Shown here one piece after another: positions 8,645-17,263 of a stretch of 64,000 nucleotides of DNA. Under the pieces are notes generated by a model. That model was not told the DNA's origin. It was given only the letters and a program-made list of their open reading frames with translations, and searched no databases. Numbering within the stretch: the first letter of the stretch is position 1; every line of letters starts with the position of its first letter. The position numbers and the translations under genes are program-made. The stretch comes from Acidobacteria bacterium RIFCSPLOWO2_12_FULL_66_21 (GTDB lineage: Bacteria; Acidobacteriota; Vicinamibacteria; Vicinamibacterales; 2-12-FULL-66-21): contig MELC01000030.1 of the NCBI GenBank assembly GCA_001767455.1, positions 46,461 through 110,460 on the forward strand. Direction: 5' to 3'.

Positions 8645-9444
8645 CGACAGTCCTCAAACTTGGCGGTGAGCTGCTCGACAGCGCGGCAGCGGTGCAATCG
8701 GCCGCTTCTGCGATCGTCCGCCTTGCCGCTCGAGGGCCGCTTGTCGTGGTGCACGGCGGGGGCCGCGCGATCGACGCGGAGCTCGCCGCGCGATCCATCG
8801 CGCCGCGCTTTGTCGACGGGCTGCGCGTCACCGACGAAGCGACCCTGGACAGCGTCGTCGCGGTCCTCGCGGGACGGACCAACACGGCCCTGGTCGCCGC
8901 GACGGGCGCCGCGGGCGGCCGCGCCGTCGGGTTGACCGGCGCCGATGCGTCCATCGGCATGTCGCGCAAGGTCGCGACCTTCATCACCGCCGCCGGGGCC
9001 CGGGTCGATCTCGGACTGGTCGGTCAGCCCGCCGAAGGATCGATGGCGCTGTTGCACGACCTGCTCGGGCTTGGCTACATCCCGGTGGTTGCCAGTATCG
9101 GAATCGACAGCGACGGGGGGCTGCTGAACGTAAACGCCGATACGTTCGCCGCCCACCTCGCGGCACGGCTGAACGCGGCCGAGCTCGTGATCGCCGGCGC
9201 GACGCCCGGCGTGTTGGACGCGAACGGGAACAGCATCCCGGAGCTCTCGCTCGCGCAGGTGGATTCGATGATCGCGTCCGGGACGGCGCACTCCGGGATG
9301 ATTGCCAAGCTCGAGGCATGCCGTCGCGCGGTCGCGGCCGGAGTCAGCGGGATCTCGATTGTGAACGGCCGCGGCGCCGCCGACTACCGGGCAGCGGCGG
9401 GCACGCGCATTTTCCAGGTTTGCGGAGCGGGTAGCCTGCCATGA
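8641..9444 (+). CDS. argB: acetylglutamate kinase
   Basis: A 267-residue kinase that phosphorylates N-acetylglutamate, the controlled step of the acetylated arginine pathway. The start is TTG at 8641, overlapping the argC TGA (TTGA). It gives MTTVLKLGGELLD with the ATP-binding Lys and the GG motif; no ATG is available. VVVHGGGRAID and VNADTFAAHLAARLNAAELV are typical of the amino acid kinase fold. It is somewhat shorter than many bacterial ArgB proteins and lacks the long N-terminal helix linked with hexamer formation and arginine feedback, so control may rest with ArgR and ArgA/ArgJ (inference). Confidence 0.95.
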   Translation: MTTVLKLGGELLDSAAAVQSAASAIVRLAARGPLVVVHGGGRAIDAELAARSIAPRFVDGLRVTDEATLDSVVAVLAGRTNTALVAATGAAGGRAVGLTGADASIGMSRKVATFITAAGARVDLGLVGQPAEGSMALLHDLLGLGYIPVVASIGIDSDGGLLNVNADTFAAHLAARLNAAELVIAGATPGVLDANGNSIPELSLAQVDSMIASGTAHSGMIAKLEACRRAVAAGVSGISIVNGRGAADYRAAAGTRIFQVCGAGSLP

Positions 9445-10679
9445 CCACCACGGAAGCACACGGAAAGACACGGACGGCGGCCGACGTGATCGCCGCCGAA
9501 TCGGCGCACGTCCTCCAGGTCTACCGCCGCAACCAGGTGGTGCTCGAGCGCGGGCGCGGCTGCCGGCTCTTCGCCGCCGACGGCCGGAGCTTCCTGGACT
9601 TCCTGTCGGGCATCGGCGTGGCGGCGCTCGGGCACGGCCATCCCGGGCTGGCGGCGGCGATTGGCGCGCAGGCGCTGGAGCTCATTCACACGTCGAACCT
9701 GTTCTTCCATCCGCTCCAGGGTCAGGTCGCCACGAGGTTGAGCGATCTGTCGGGCCTGCCGCGCGCCTTCTTCTGCAACAGCGGCGCTGAAGCGATCGAG
9801 GCCTGCCTCAAGTTCGCGCGCCGGTACTGGCGTGCGCAGGGCGCGCAGGATCGCACCCGGTTCGTCGCGCTCGAGCATGGGTTCCACGGCCGGACGATGG
9901 GGTCGCTCTCGGTGACGTGGGACGACCACTACCGGGCTCCGTTCGCGCCGCTCGTGCCCGAGGTCACGTTCGTGCCGAACGACGATCCGGCGGCGCTCGC
10001 CGCCGCGGTCGGCGACAAGACCGCGGCGATCATCGCCGAGCCGATCCAGGGCGAAGGCGGGGTCCGCCCGCTGAGCGCCCGGATGGCCGCCGCGATCAAC
10101 GAGACGTGCGGCCGCACCGGCACGCTCCTGATCGCCGACGAAGTGCAGTGCGGGCTGGGTCGCACCGGGCGCCCGTTCCATTTTTCGGCGCTCGGCCTGA
10201 AGCCGGACCTCATGTCGATTGGCAAGGCACTCGGAGCGGGCGTGCCGATCGGCGCCGCCTTGTTCAGCGAGCGGGTCGCCGCAGCCGCGGCCTTCGGCGA
10301 TCATGGCAGCACGTACGGCGGCAACCTCCTCGCGTGCCGCGCCGCCCTCGTCTTTCTCGAGGAGCTCGTCGACGGCGGCTTGATGAAGCACGTCGAGCAG
10401 GTCGGGCGTCACGCTGAGAAGCAGCTGCGCGCGCTCGCGGCGGCGCATCCGGAAATCCGCGAGGTCCGCGGCGCCGGACTTATGTGGGGGCTGGATCTCG
10501 ATCGGCCGGCGGCGCCCGTCGTGGAGGCGGCGCTCGCCAAGGGACTGCTCATCAACCGCACCGCGGAGACGGTGATCCGTCTGCTGCCGCCATACGTCAT
10601 CAGCGAAGCGGAGATCGACGAGGGCGTCGCGCTGCTCGACGCGGCACTGACCGCCGCAACGGGGAAACCACAGTCATGA
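9441..10679 (+). CDS. argD: acetylornithine aminotransferase
   Basis: A 412-residue class III PLP aminotransferase that converts N-acetylglutamate semialdehyde to N-acetylornithine. It overlaps argB as ATGA. The PLP lysine is about residue 262 in SIGKALGAG; LIADEVQCGLGRTGRPF contains the Asp contacting PLP. SGAEAIEACLKFARRYW is also typical. The first 14 residues (MTTTEAHGKTRTAA) are unlike the family and are encoded by an ACGGAA-type decamer repeat that also occurs near 38.8 kb. The conserved protein begins around IAAESAHVLQVYRRNQVVLE. Confidence 0.96.
   Translation: MTTTEAHGKTRTAADVIAAESAHVLQVYRRNQVVLERGRGCRLFAADGRSFLDFLSGIGVAALGHGHPGLAAAIGAQALELIHTSNLFFHPLQGQVATRLSDLSGLPRAFFCNSGAEAIEACLKFARRYWRAQGAQDRTRFVALEHGFHGRTMGSLSVTWDDHYRAPFAPLVPEVTFVPNDDPAALAAAVGDKTAAIIAEPIQGEGGVRPLSARMAAAINETCGRTGTLLIADEVQCGLGRTGRPFHFSALGLKPDLMSIGKALGAGVPIGAALFSERVAAAAAFGDHGSTYGGNLLACRAALVFLEELVDGGLMKHVEQVGRHAEKQLRALAAAHPEIREVRGAGLMWGLDLDRPAAPVVEAALAKGLLINRTAETVIRLLPPYVISEAEIDEGVALLDAALTAATGKPQS
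9446..9475 (+). repeat. ACGGAA decamer repeat forming the argD 5' end
   Basis: Three near-copies, ACGGAAGCAC, ACGGAAAGAC and ACGGACGGCG, follow each other with a ten-base period and encode residues about 3-12 of ArgD. The same motif on the opposite strand fills much of 38.80-38.91 kb upstream of vapB. Confidence 0.6.
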
Positions 10680-11293
10680 GCACCGTCACTTTCCGGCGGG
10701 CCTCTACCGCCGATGCCGCCGCCATTTACCGGCTGATCACCGAGAACCTCGAGATCGGCCATCTGCTGCCGCGGACGCTCGACGACATCGAGATCCATGC
10801 GGCGCGGTTCCTGGTCGCCGACGGCGGCGGACCGGTCATCGCGTGCGCGGAGCTGGCGCCGCTCAGCGAGCGTGTCGCCGAAGTGCGCTCGCTCGTCGTG
10901 GACGAAGCGGCGCGCGGCAACCATATCGGTCCGCGCCTGGTGGCGGAGCTGGGCACGGAAGCCACGGGCCGCGGCTTTGCCACTCTCTGTGCGTTTACGC
11001 ACGACCCGTCGCACTTCGTGCGGCTCGGCTTCACGATCGTGCCCCACATATGGGTGCCGGAGAAGATCGCGCACGACTGCACGGCCTGCCCGCTGTTCCG
11101 CCGGTGCGGCCAGTACGCCGTGACGCTGCCGCTGCGAGCGGGCGTCACGGTCCGGCCCGAGGAGCCGGCCGCGGTGATCTACGGCGCGCGCCAGCTCACG
11201 GCGCGCCGGCCCAACATCGAACGCCTGCAGCTCGCGCACGACGACACCGTCGCGCCGGGCGCCGCGGCGCCCTCCCAGGCGGTCCCGGCGTGA
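10676..11293 (+). CDS. argA: amino-acid N-acetyltransferase (short GNAT-type N-acetylglutamate synthase)
   Basis: A 205-residue GNAT protein starting MSTVTFRRASTADAAAIYRL, overlapping argD as ATGA. The acetyl-CoA region is present (VRSLVVDEAARGNHIGPRLV, with ELGTEATGRGFATL after it). HDCTACPLFRRCGQYA is a cysteine-bearing segment seen in short ArgA-type proteins. Its place inside the arg operon supports N-acetylglutamate synthesis from glutamate and acetyl-CoA, as for the short ArgA of actinobacteria. The last 45 residues are not conserved. It lacks the kinase-like domain of enterobacterial ArgA. It would prime the cycle that ArgJ then sustains. Confidence 0.85.
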   Translation: MSTVTFRRASTADAAAIYRLITENLEIGHLLPRTLDDIEIHAARFLVADGGGPVIACAELAPLSERVAEVRSLVVDEAARGNHIGPRLVAELGTEATGRGFATLCAFTHDPSHFVRLGFTIVPHIWVPEKIAHDCTACPLFRRCGQYAVTLPLRAGVTVRPEEPAAVIYGARQLTARRPNIERLQLAHDDTVAPGAAAPSQAVPA

Positions 11294-12504
11294 CCGACTT
11301 CGTCGCGGTGGACATCGACGGCGGCATCACCGCGCCTCTTGGATTCCGTGCCTCGGGCATCTCCTGCGGCATCAAGGCGCGCGGTCTGGATCTCGCCCTG
11401 ATCGTGCCGGACACGCCGACGAGCGCGGCGGCGGTCTTCACGACCAACCGGGCGCAGGCGGCGCCCATCCTCGTGTCGCGCGAGCATTTCGACCGAGCCG
11501 CCCGGCACGTGGCGGCCATCGTCGTCAACAGCGGCTGCGCCAACGCGTGCACGGGGGCGGATGGGCTCGCCGCCGCGCGGGAGATGACCGCCATCGTGGC
11601 GGCCGGAGTCGGCTGTGAGGCGGACGACGTGCTGGTCGCGTCGACCGGCGTCATCGGCGTGAAGCTCGACATGACGAAGGTCACGCGCGGCATCGCGGAC
11701 GCTTACGTGGCGTTGTCCCGTTCGGGCGGCGGCGCCGCCTCGCGCGCCATCATGACGACCGATCCGTTCCCGAAGTCGGCCTCGGTGGAAGTGACGAGCG
11801 AGCGCGGCACGTTCCGGGTCGGCGGAATGGCGAAGGGATCCGGAATGATCGAGCCGATGATGGCGACGATGCTTGGGTTCCTGACGGTGGATGCGGCGGT
11901 GCCCCCGGCGCTGCTCCAGCGCGCGCTGAAGGCGGTGGTGGACGAGACGTTCAACGCGATCAGCGTGGACGGCGAGTGTTCGACGAACGACTGCGTGTTC
12001 GCGCTGGCCAGCGGCGCGAGCGGCGTCCGTCTCGGTGACGGCGACTTCGACCTCATCGCCGAGGCGCTGCGGCGCGTCGCCGAACCGCTGGCCATCGGGA
12101 TCGTGCGCGGCGGCGAAGGGGCCACCAAGCTGGTTACCGTGCGCGTCACCGGCGGCGCCACCGCGGAGGATGCCAGGCGTGCGGCGCGCGCGATTGCCAA
12201 TTCCCCTCTCGTCAAGACGGCCGTTCACGGCGGCGATCCGAACTGGGGCCGGCTGATCGCCGTCGCGGGCCGGTGCGGCGCCGAATTCGCGCTCGAGCGC
12301 GCCGCCGTCCGAATCGGGCCGGTCGAGCTCTTCAGCGACGGGGCGCCGCACGACGAGCTCGCGCCGGCGGCGGCCGACTACCTCCGCGGTTCCGACATCG
12401 AGGTCGAAGTCGATCTCGGCACGGGCGGCACCGCGCGGGCGCAGATGTGGACGTGCGATCTCAGCGCGGAGTACGTGCGCATCAACGCGGAATACAGAAC
12501 GTAA
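11290..12504 (+). CDS. argJ: glutamate N-acetyltransferase / ornithine acetyltransferase
   Basis: A 404-residue enzyme that moves the acetyl group from N-acetylornithine to glutamate and so recycles it. The start is GTG at 11290, overlapping the argA stop as GTGA. Motifs: TNRAQAAP, VVNSGCANACTG and KGSGMIEPMMATMLGF, in which Thr193 is the autocleavage site and nucleophile that splits the precursor into two chains. The usual Asn in EPNMATM is Met here. NDCVFALASG and GGDPNWGRLIAVAGR are intact. Finding argJ and argA together suggests ArgA acts mainly as an anaplerotic enzyme. Confidence 0.95.
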   Translation: MTDFVAVDIDGGITAPLGFRASGISCGIKARGLDLALIVPDTPTSAAAVFTTNRAQAAPILVSREHFDRAARHVAAIVVNSGCANACTGADGLAAAREMTAIVAAGVGCEADDVLVASTGVIGVKLDMTKVTRGIADAYVALSRSGGGAASRAIMTTDPFPKSASVEVTSERGTFRVGGMAKGSGMIEPMMATMLGFLTVDAAVPPALLQRALKAVVDETFNAISVDGECSTNDCVFALASGASGVRLGDGDFDLIAEALRRVAEPLAIGIVRGGEGATKLVTVRVTGGATAEDARRAARAIANSPLVKTAVHGGDPNWGRLIAVAGRCGAEFALERAAVRIGPVELFSDGAPHDELAPAAADYLRGSDIEVEVDLGTGGTARAQMWTCDLSAEYVRINAEYRT

Positions 12505-12520
12505 CGAACTGACGCTGCCG

Positions 12521-12590
12521 CGGCTCGTTGCTCGCTTGGCCCGCCGAAGCGCGGATGCGCGAAGGCGGCTTGCTCGTTGCTCGGAGAGTT
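12521..12590 (+). repeat. GCTCGNN heptads flanking a CCGCC-GGCGG palindrome, upstream of argF
   Basis: Heptads GGCTCGT and TGCTCGC precede, and TGCTCGT and TGCTCGG follow, the core TTGGCCCGCCGAAGCGCG-GAT-GCGCGAAGGCGGC. The core folds on itself through CCGCC/GGCGG and CGCG/CGCG. A second copy of core plus heptads lies at 17.16-17.24 kb. Confidence 0.7.
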
Positions 12591-12593
12591 CAA

Positions 12594-13538
12594 GTGCATC
12601 ATCCCAACGTAATACCGAGAATCGGAAAGCGGTTCTTGTCCATTCTCGACCTCGACCCCGAGCAGTTGGATGCCTGTCTCGGGCTCGCGGCGCGGATGAA
12701 GCGGGCGCGGGCCGCTGGCGTACCGCACGAGCGGCCGCTCGTGGGCCGGCACTTCGCGCTGCTGTTCGAGAAACCCTCGCTGCGCACCCGCTCGACCTTT
12801 CAGATCGCGGTGCGCGAGCTCGGAGGGGACGTCATCGAGCCGCCGGCCGACGTGGCGATGGGGGGACGAGAGACGATCGTCGACGTTGCGCGCAATCTCG
12901 AGCGCTGGGTCTTCGGCGCGATCGTCCGCACCTACGCGCAGGCCCGGCTGCAGGCGTTCGCCGACGCCGCGCCGCGCCTTGCCGTCGTCAATGCGCTGAC
13001 CAATGAAGAGCATCCCTGCCAGGCGCTCGCCGACTGCCAGACGCTTCAGGAACGCTGGGGCTCGCTCGCCGGGCGCACCGTCACTTTTGTGGGTGACGGC
13101 AACAACGTCGCGCGGTCGCTCGCGCAGGCCGCGGTCATGCTGGGCGCGCACGTGCGCATCGCGTCGCCGAAGGGCTACGAGCTTCCCGCCGTGGCGTGCA
13201 GCGAGATCGCCCGCCGGGCGCGATTCGGCGGGTCGCTCGACCTGACGAACGATCCGATCGCGGGTGTCGGGAACGCCGTCGCGATCTACACGGACGTGTG
13301 GGCCTCCATGGGGCAGGAGTCCGAGGCGGCCGCGCGGCACGAAGTCTTCGCCCCCTTCCAGGTCAATTCGGCCTTGATGTCCCGCGCCGCCCCCGGCGCG
13401 CTCTTCATGCACTGCCTGCCGGCACACCGGGGCGACGAAGTCACCGACGAAGTGATCGACTCGAGCGTCTCGGTCGTGTTCGATCAGTCCGAGAACCGCC
13501 TGCACGCACAGAAGGCGCTGCTTGCCCTGATGGGGTAG
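12594..13538 (+). CDS. argF: ornithine carbamoyltransferase
   Basis: A 314-residue enzyme that makes citrulline from ornithine and carbamoyl phosphate. I place the start at GTG 12594 (VHHPNVIPRIGKRFLSILDL), with GGAGAG about 6 bases before it. Reading further upstream runs into a repeat. The carbamoyl-phosphate motif appears as KPSLRTRSTF, with HPCQALADCQT and the ornithine loop HCLPAHRGDE. It is the last gene of argC-B-D-A-J-F and is separated from argJ by a heptad and palindrome repeat of about 70 bases. Confidence 0.95.
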   Translation: MHHPNVIPRIGKRFLSILDLDPEQLDACLGLAARMKRARAAGVPHERPLVGRHFALLFEKPSLRTRSTFQIAVRELGGDVIEPPADVAMGGRETIVDVARNLERWVFGAIVRTYAQARLQAFADAAPRLAVVNALTNEEHPCQALADCQTLQERWGSLAGRTVTFVGDGNNVARSLAQAAVMLGAHVRIASPKGYELPAVACSEIARRARFGGSLDLTNDPIAGVGNAVAIYTDVWASMGQESEAAARHEVFAPFQVNSALMSRAAPGALFMHCLPAHRGDEVTDEVIDSSVSVVFDQSENRLHAQKALLALMG

Positions 13539-13593
13539 CGGAGCCCCGCCCCGTAGACCTGTGGTAGGCTGCGCCTTTCATCCAGAGCAGACC

Positions 13594-14610
13594 GTGCGAC
13601 AGGTCGTCATCACGAAGTACGGCAGCCCGGACGTGTTCGACGTACGGGAGCTCCCCACGCCGTCTCCCGGCGAGGGAGAAGTGCGCATACAGGTGCGCGC
13701 CGCCGGCGTGAACTTCGCCGACGTCCTGGCGCGGCTCGGGTTGTATCCCGACGCGCCCAAGCCGCCGATGGTCGTCGGCTACGAGGTGGCGGGCTACATC
13801 GACGCGAAGGGGCCGGGGGTGACGGCCCTCTTCGAAGGCGATCGTGTGATGGCCCTGACCCGCTTCGGCGGGTACGCCGACACCGTGGTCGTGCCCGCGA
13901 GGCAGGCGTTCACATGTCCCAGCGAGCTGTGCGACGCGGAGGCGGCAGCCGCGCCGGTCAACTATCTGACCGCCGCGCTGGCGCTCTACCGGATGGCGGC
14001 GCTCGCGCCGGCGGAAACCGTGCTCGTGCACAACGCCGGCGGGGGCGTGGGAGTTGCCGCCACCCAGCTCGCGCGGCTGCGCCGTGCCACCGTCATCGGA
14101 ACCGCGTCAGCCTTCAAGCACGACGCGCTCAGGAGCTTCGGCGTCGATCACGTCATCGATTACCGCCACGCCGACGTCGCGGCCGAGGTGCGCCGGATCA
14201 CCCACGGTCGCGGCGTGGACGTCATCCTCGATCCCATCGGCGGGCGCAGCTTCCTCGCGAGCTACCGGCTGCTCGCGCCGCTCGGACGTCTCGTGATGTT
14301 CGGCTTGTCGTCGGCGGCGCCGGGCGAGCGGCGCAGTCTCTGGCGCGCGATGCGCGCATGGATCGCCACGCCGCGTTTCGATCCGCTGTCGCTGATCAAC
14401 CGCAATCGGGGCGTGTTCGGCCTGCACCTCGGCCACCTGTGGGAGGAGCGGCGGCAGCTCGCGCCGCTGATGGAGATGCTCCTGAGTGAACTGCGCGGCG
14501 GGCGGCTGACGCCGGTCGTCGCCCGCACGTTCCCTCTCGAACGCGCGGGCGACGCGCACCGGTTCATTCAAAGCCGCTGCAACATCGGCAAGGTCGTGCT
14601 GACGACGTGA
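13594..14610 (+). CDS. zinc-independent NADPH:quinone oxidoreductase-like protein (MDR superfamily)
   Basis: A 338-residue medium-chain dehydrogenase/reductase. Start GTG 13594 (VRQVVITKYGSPDVFDVREL) matches the family N-terminus. ARGAGVNFADVLAR-type sequence (RAAGVNFADVLARLGLYP) is the quinone reductase/VAT-1 signature. The NAD(P)-binding motif VLVHNAGGGVGVAATQLA lies around residue 145. There are no structural zinc cysteines, as expected for the quinone oxidoreductase branch. It probably reduces quinones or enones with NADPH in the cytoplasm. It is 55 bases past argF and probably not part of that pathway. Confidence 0.85.
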   Translation: MRQVVITKYGSPDVFDVRELPTPSPGEGEVRIQVRAAGVNFADVLARLGLYPDAPKPPMVVGYEVAGYIDAKGPGVTALFEGDRVMALTRFGGYADTVVVPARQAFTCPSELCDAEAAAAPVNYLTAALALYRMAALAPAETVLVHNAGGGVGVAATQLARLRRATVIGTASAFKHDALRSFGVDHVIDYRHADVAAEVRRITHGRGVDVILDPIGGRSFLASYRLLAPLGRLVMFGLSSAAPGERRSLWRAMRAWIATPRFDPLSLINRNRGVFGLHLGHLWEERRQLAPLMEMLLSELRGGRLTPVVARTFPLERAGDAHRFIQSRCNIGKVVLTT

Positions 14611-14666
14611 GGCAGCCCTGAAGGGCTGCGCTACAAACGCCTGTTGCGCAGGGCTTTAGCCCTGCC
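14611..14666. repeat. double GCAGCCC/GGGCTGC palindrome between convergent genes
   Basis: GCAGCCC-TGAA-GGGCTGC is followed after 18 bases by GCAGGGC-TTTA-GCCCTGC. Each is a perfect seven-base hairpin with a four-base loop. Related elements lie at 33.85, 45.05 and 29.40 kb. Its place between two facing stop codons fits a role in ending transcription, but no T run is present. Confidence 0.7.
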
Positions 14667-14672
14667 TCGACG

Positions 14673-17036
14673 CTACTGCGAAGTCATCTTCTTGTCTGGC
14701 CCCAGGAACTTCTTCAGGAACGCATCCATCCGGCCGAGCGTGTACATCCAGCGGCTGTGCAGCATCGACTCGTGCGTGTCGTCGGGAAACACGATCAGCT
14801 CGTAGTACACGTCGCGCGCGCGCAGCAACTGCACGAGCCCGGTCGTCTGCTGGAACGAGACGTTGCGGTCGTCGTCTCCATGCACGAGCAGCACGGGGGA
14901 TTTCCAGCCGTCAATCGCGCCAATCGTGGAGGACTTGTAGGAGACGGCCTCCGGATCGAGCGAGCTGCCCCACAGGTGCACGCCCGCGAGGTCGACTCCG
15001 ACCTTGAAGATGTCCGAGTTGCGGGCCAGCGCCTGTGACGTGAGGACGCCGCCATACGACAGACCCCAGATGCCGATGCGATTCGGATCCACGTCGGGAC
15101 GCGACTGCAGATACTTCCCGCCGGCGACAACGTCCTGATACTCGGAGTTGCCGGCGCCTCCCCTGTTCGGCGCGTTTCGGAAGGAATTCCCGTACCCGAT
15201 ACCGCTGCGGTAGTTGACCGACATCACGATGTAGCCCTCGCTGGTCAGCCACTGATTGATGCCGTAGGCCCAGTGGTAGAACTGCATGTAGTGATAGCCG
15301 GGCAGCATCTGACGGACGGGGCCGCCGTGAACGAAGATGATGGCGGGCCGCTTCTCGCCCGGACGCAGGTCCTTGGGCAGGAAGAGCTGGTTGTGGATCT
15401 CGAGGCCGTCGGCCGCCTTCGTCAGGACGATCTGCGGCTCGACGTGCGCGTCCATGGGGAAGTTCTTGCGCGAGGTCGGGAACACGATCCTCTGCGTCGC
15501 CGCTTGCGTCGAGCCGGCCGGGGCCGCGAGCTTCCAGATGCCGAGCGACTGCGGCATCTTCCAGTCCGCGCTCAGCGTCGCGAGCATCTTTCCGGAGGCG
15601 AGCGGCGTCGGCGACGTCTCGATGCCGATCCCGGTCGTCACCTGCACGGGCGTGCCGCCGGCGACCGGCACGGCCCAGATGTGCCGCCGCTCGATGTCCT
15701 TCGCATTCGTGCAGTAGTACATCGTCTTGCCGTCGCGCGAGAGCGCGACCGACCCCTGATCCTCGATGAGGCCGTCGGTGGTCGTCAGCAGGACGGGACG
15801 TGATGCCGGCGACGCGATGTTCAGCGAGTAGTAGCGGTCCCACTCGTCGGGTGGCGCCGCGGGCGGCGCCGGGGCCGCCTGGGCAGGTGGCGCCGCGCCG
15901 CGGGCTCCGCGGCCGCCCCGGCCGCCCACGTTGAACGGGAAGACGAGGTAATCCCCCGTGCGGCGCGGGTTCGCGAGATTGCTGACCAGCGGATCGTTCG
16001 GCTGGTTGTGCCACAGCTCCTGGGCCTCGCCCGTCGCGACCTCAGCCCTCCACACCGACAGCGTGTAGCCGCCCTTGAACGTCGCGCGCGTCAAGCCGGG
16101 CACGCGCTGCGCGGACGCAGGAATCTGCGATGCCGTGCCTTGCGCGGCTGCGCCGCCTTGCCCGCGGCCGCGGCCGGCCGCGTTCGCCTGAAAGGCCGGA
16201 CCGCTCGACAGGCCGAGACCGCCGGGGCCCTGCTGCGCCTGTTGTCCGAACGGCAGGCCGGGACGCCGCACGAAGATGAGGCTCTTCCCGTCGGCCGCCC
16301 ACATCGGGCTCGTGTCGAAGTCGACACTCGGAGACATGTACTTCACGGTGCGGGTCGCGATGTCGTACACGACGACGAAGCTGTGGTCGGTGCGCGTGCT
16401 CACGAATGCGATCTTCCTGCCGTCGGGGGACCAGACGGGCGCGCTCTGCGCCCCCCACTCCTTGATGAACGGCTTCTCGCCGCGATCCATCGCGGTTATC
16501 GGCCGGGCGGGCGTGACCTTCGTGCGATAGATCTGCCCCTCCTTCACCTGCAGGAGAGAGCTGCCGTCGGGCGCGAGCACGGCATTGCCGCCTTCGACCA
16601 CGCGCCAGGCGGGGCCGCCGCTGGTGCGCGCGGCCCAGACGGCGCGATCGGGGCCGTTGGGATCCGCGGTCGGATTAGCCACCCATCCGTCACGGTTCGG
16701 TACCGTTCCCCTGACGAACACCACGGTCGACCCGTCATCCGAAATCTGGATGTCGGACATGTCGATGCCGTTGTCCGTCATGAAACTGGTCAGGCGGACC
16801 GGCACGAAGGCCGGCGCGACGGCCGTATACGCGTTGCGCTTGCCTTCCTCGAAGGCAATCCACGCGACGCGATCGACCTTCTTCGCCGCCGCGACGTCGA
16901 GCGGCGACGCGGGGCTCAGGAACTGCTGATACCCGGGAGCCGCCTGAGCAGGCGCGGGGGCGGTCGATACGGGCCTGGACGAGACCAAAAGAAGCGCACA
17001 GAGCGCACCAAGAAGCGTGTAGCGAGCAACGCGCAT
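14673..17036 (-). CDS. exported S9 family peptidase (prolyl-oligopeptidase type)
   Basis: A 787-residue serine peptidase with signal peptide (MRVARYTLLGALCALLLVSS). Residues about 40-530 form a WD40/TolB-like propeller (APVWSPDGRKIAFVST, SDDGSTVVFVRG). The C-terminal alpha/beta-hydrolase domain has the triad Ser ~660 in GLSYGG, Asp ~723 in HGDDDRNVSF and His ~755 in DDTHESM. A Gly/Ala-rich insert interrupts the propeller around residues 265-305. It probably cleaves short peptides in the periplasm. The neighbours are a converging oxidoreductase and a divergent amidohydrolase. Confidence 0.92.
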   Translation of the reverse strand: MRVARYTLLGALCALLLVSSRPVSTAPAPAQAAPGYQQFLSPASPLDVAAAKKVDRVAWIAFEEGKRNAYTAVAPAFVPVRLTSFMTDNGIDMSDIQISDDGSTVVFVRGTVPNRDGWVANPTADPNGPDRAVWAARTSGGPAWRVVEGGNAVLAPDGSSLLQVKEGQIYRTKVTPARPITAMDRGEKPFIKEWGAQSAPVWSPDGRKIAFVSTRTDHSFVVVYDIATRTVKYMSPSVDFDTSPMWAADGKSLIFVRRPGLPFGQQAQQGPGGLGLSSGPAFQANAAGRGRGQGGAAAQGTASQIPASAQRVPGLTRATFKGGYTLSVWRAEVATGEAQELWHNQPNDPLVSNLANPRRTGDYLVFPFNVGGRGGRGARGAAPPAQAAPAPPAAPPDEWDRYYSLNIASPASRPVLLTTTDGLIEDQGSVALSRDGKTMYYCTNAKDIERRHIWAVPVAGGTPVQVTTGIGIETSPTPLASGKMLATLSADWKMPQSLGIWKLAAPAGSTQAATQRIVFPTSRKNFPMDAHVEPQIVLTKAADGLEIHNQLFLPKDLRPGEKRPAIIFVHGGPVRQMLPGYHYMQFYHWAYGINQWLTSEGYIVMSVNYRSGIGYGNSFRNAPNRGGAGNSEYQDVVAGGKYLQSRPDVDPNRIGIWGLSYGGVLTSQALARNSDIFKVGVDLAGVHLWGSSLDPEAVSYKSSTIGAIDGWKSPVLLVHGDDDRNVSFQQTTGLVQLLRARDVYYELIVFPDDTHESMLHSRWMYTLGRMDAFLKKFLGPDKKMTSQ

Positions 17037-17160
17037 GCTTGCCTCCGAGAGTGCCGGGCCGCGGGACGGGCGGGGCGGACGGCGAATGCTAGCACAAGCG
17101 GTGCCCGTGCGGCGGCCGGCCCAAGGGCGGATAGAATGTGCCGGAACGTCGCTACATCGT

Positions 17161-17240
17161 TGCTCGTTGCTCGTTGCTCGCAGCTCGCAGCTCGCAGCTC
17201 GCTTGACCCGCCGTAGCGCGCAAGCGCGAAAGCGGCCAGC
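17161..17240 (+). repeat. GCTCGNN heptad array with palindromic core upstream of the amidohydrolase
   Basis: Six exact-period heptads run 17161-17202 (TGCTCGT x2, TGCTCGC, AGCTCGC x3). TTGACCCGCCGTAGCGCG and CAAGCGCGAAAGCGGC follow. This core is nearly the same as that upstream of argF and folds through CCGC/GCGG and CGCG/CGCG. Confidence 0.75.
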
Positions 17241-17263
17241 TCGGTTTGAAGAGGGAGGACCGC

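Noticed and set aside
14611..14666. Intrinsic terminator after the quinone oxidoreductase
   Set aside because: The hairpins are strong, but there is no T run on either side; kept as a palindromic repeat instead.
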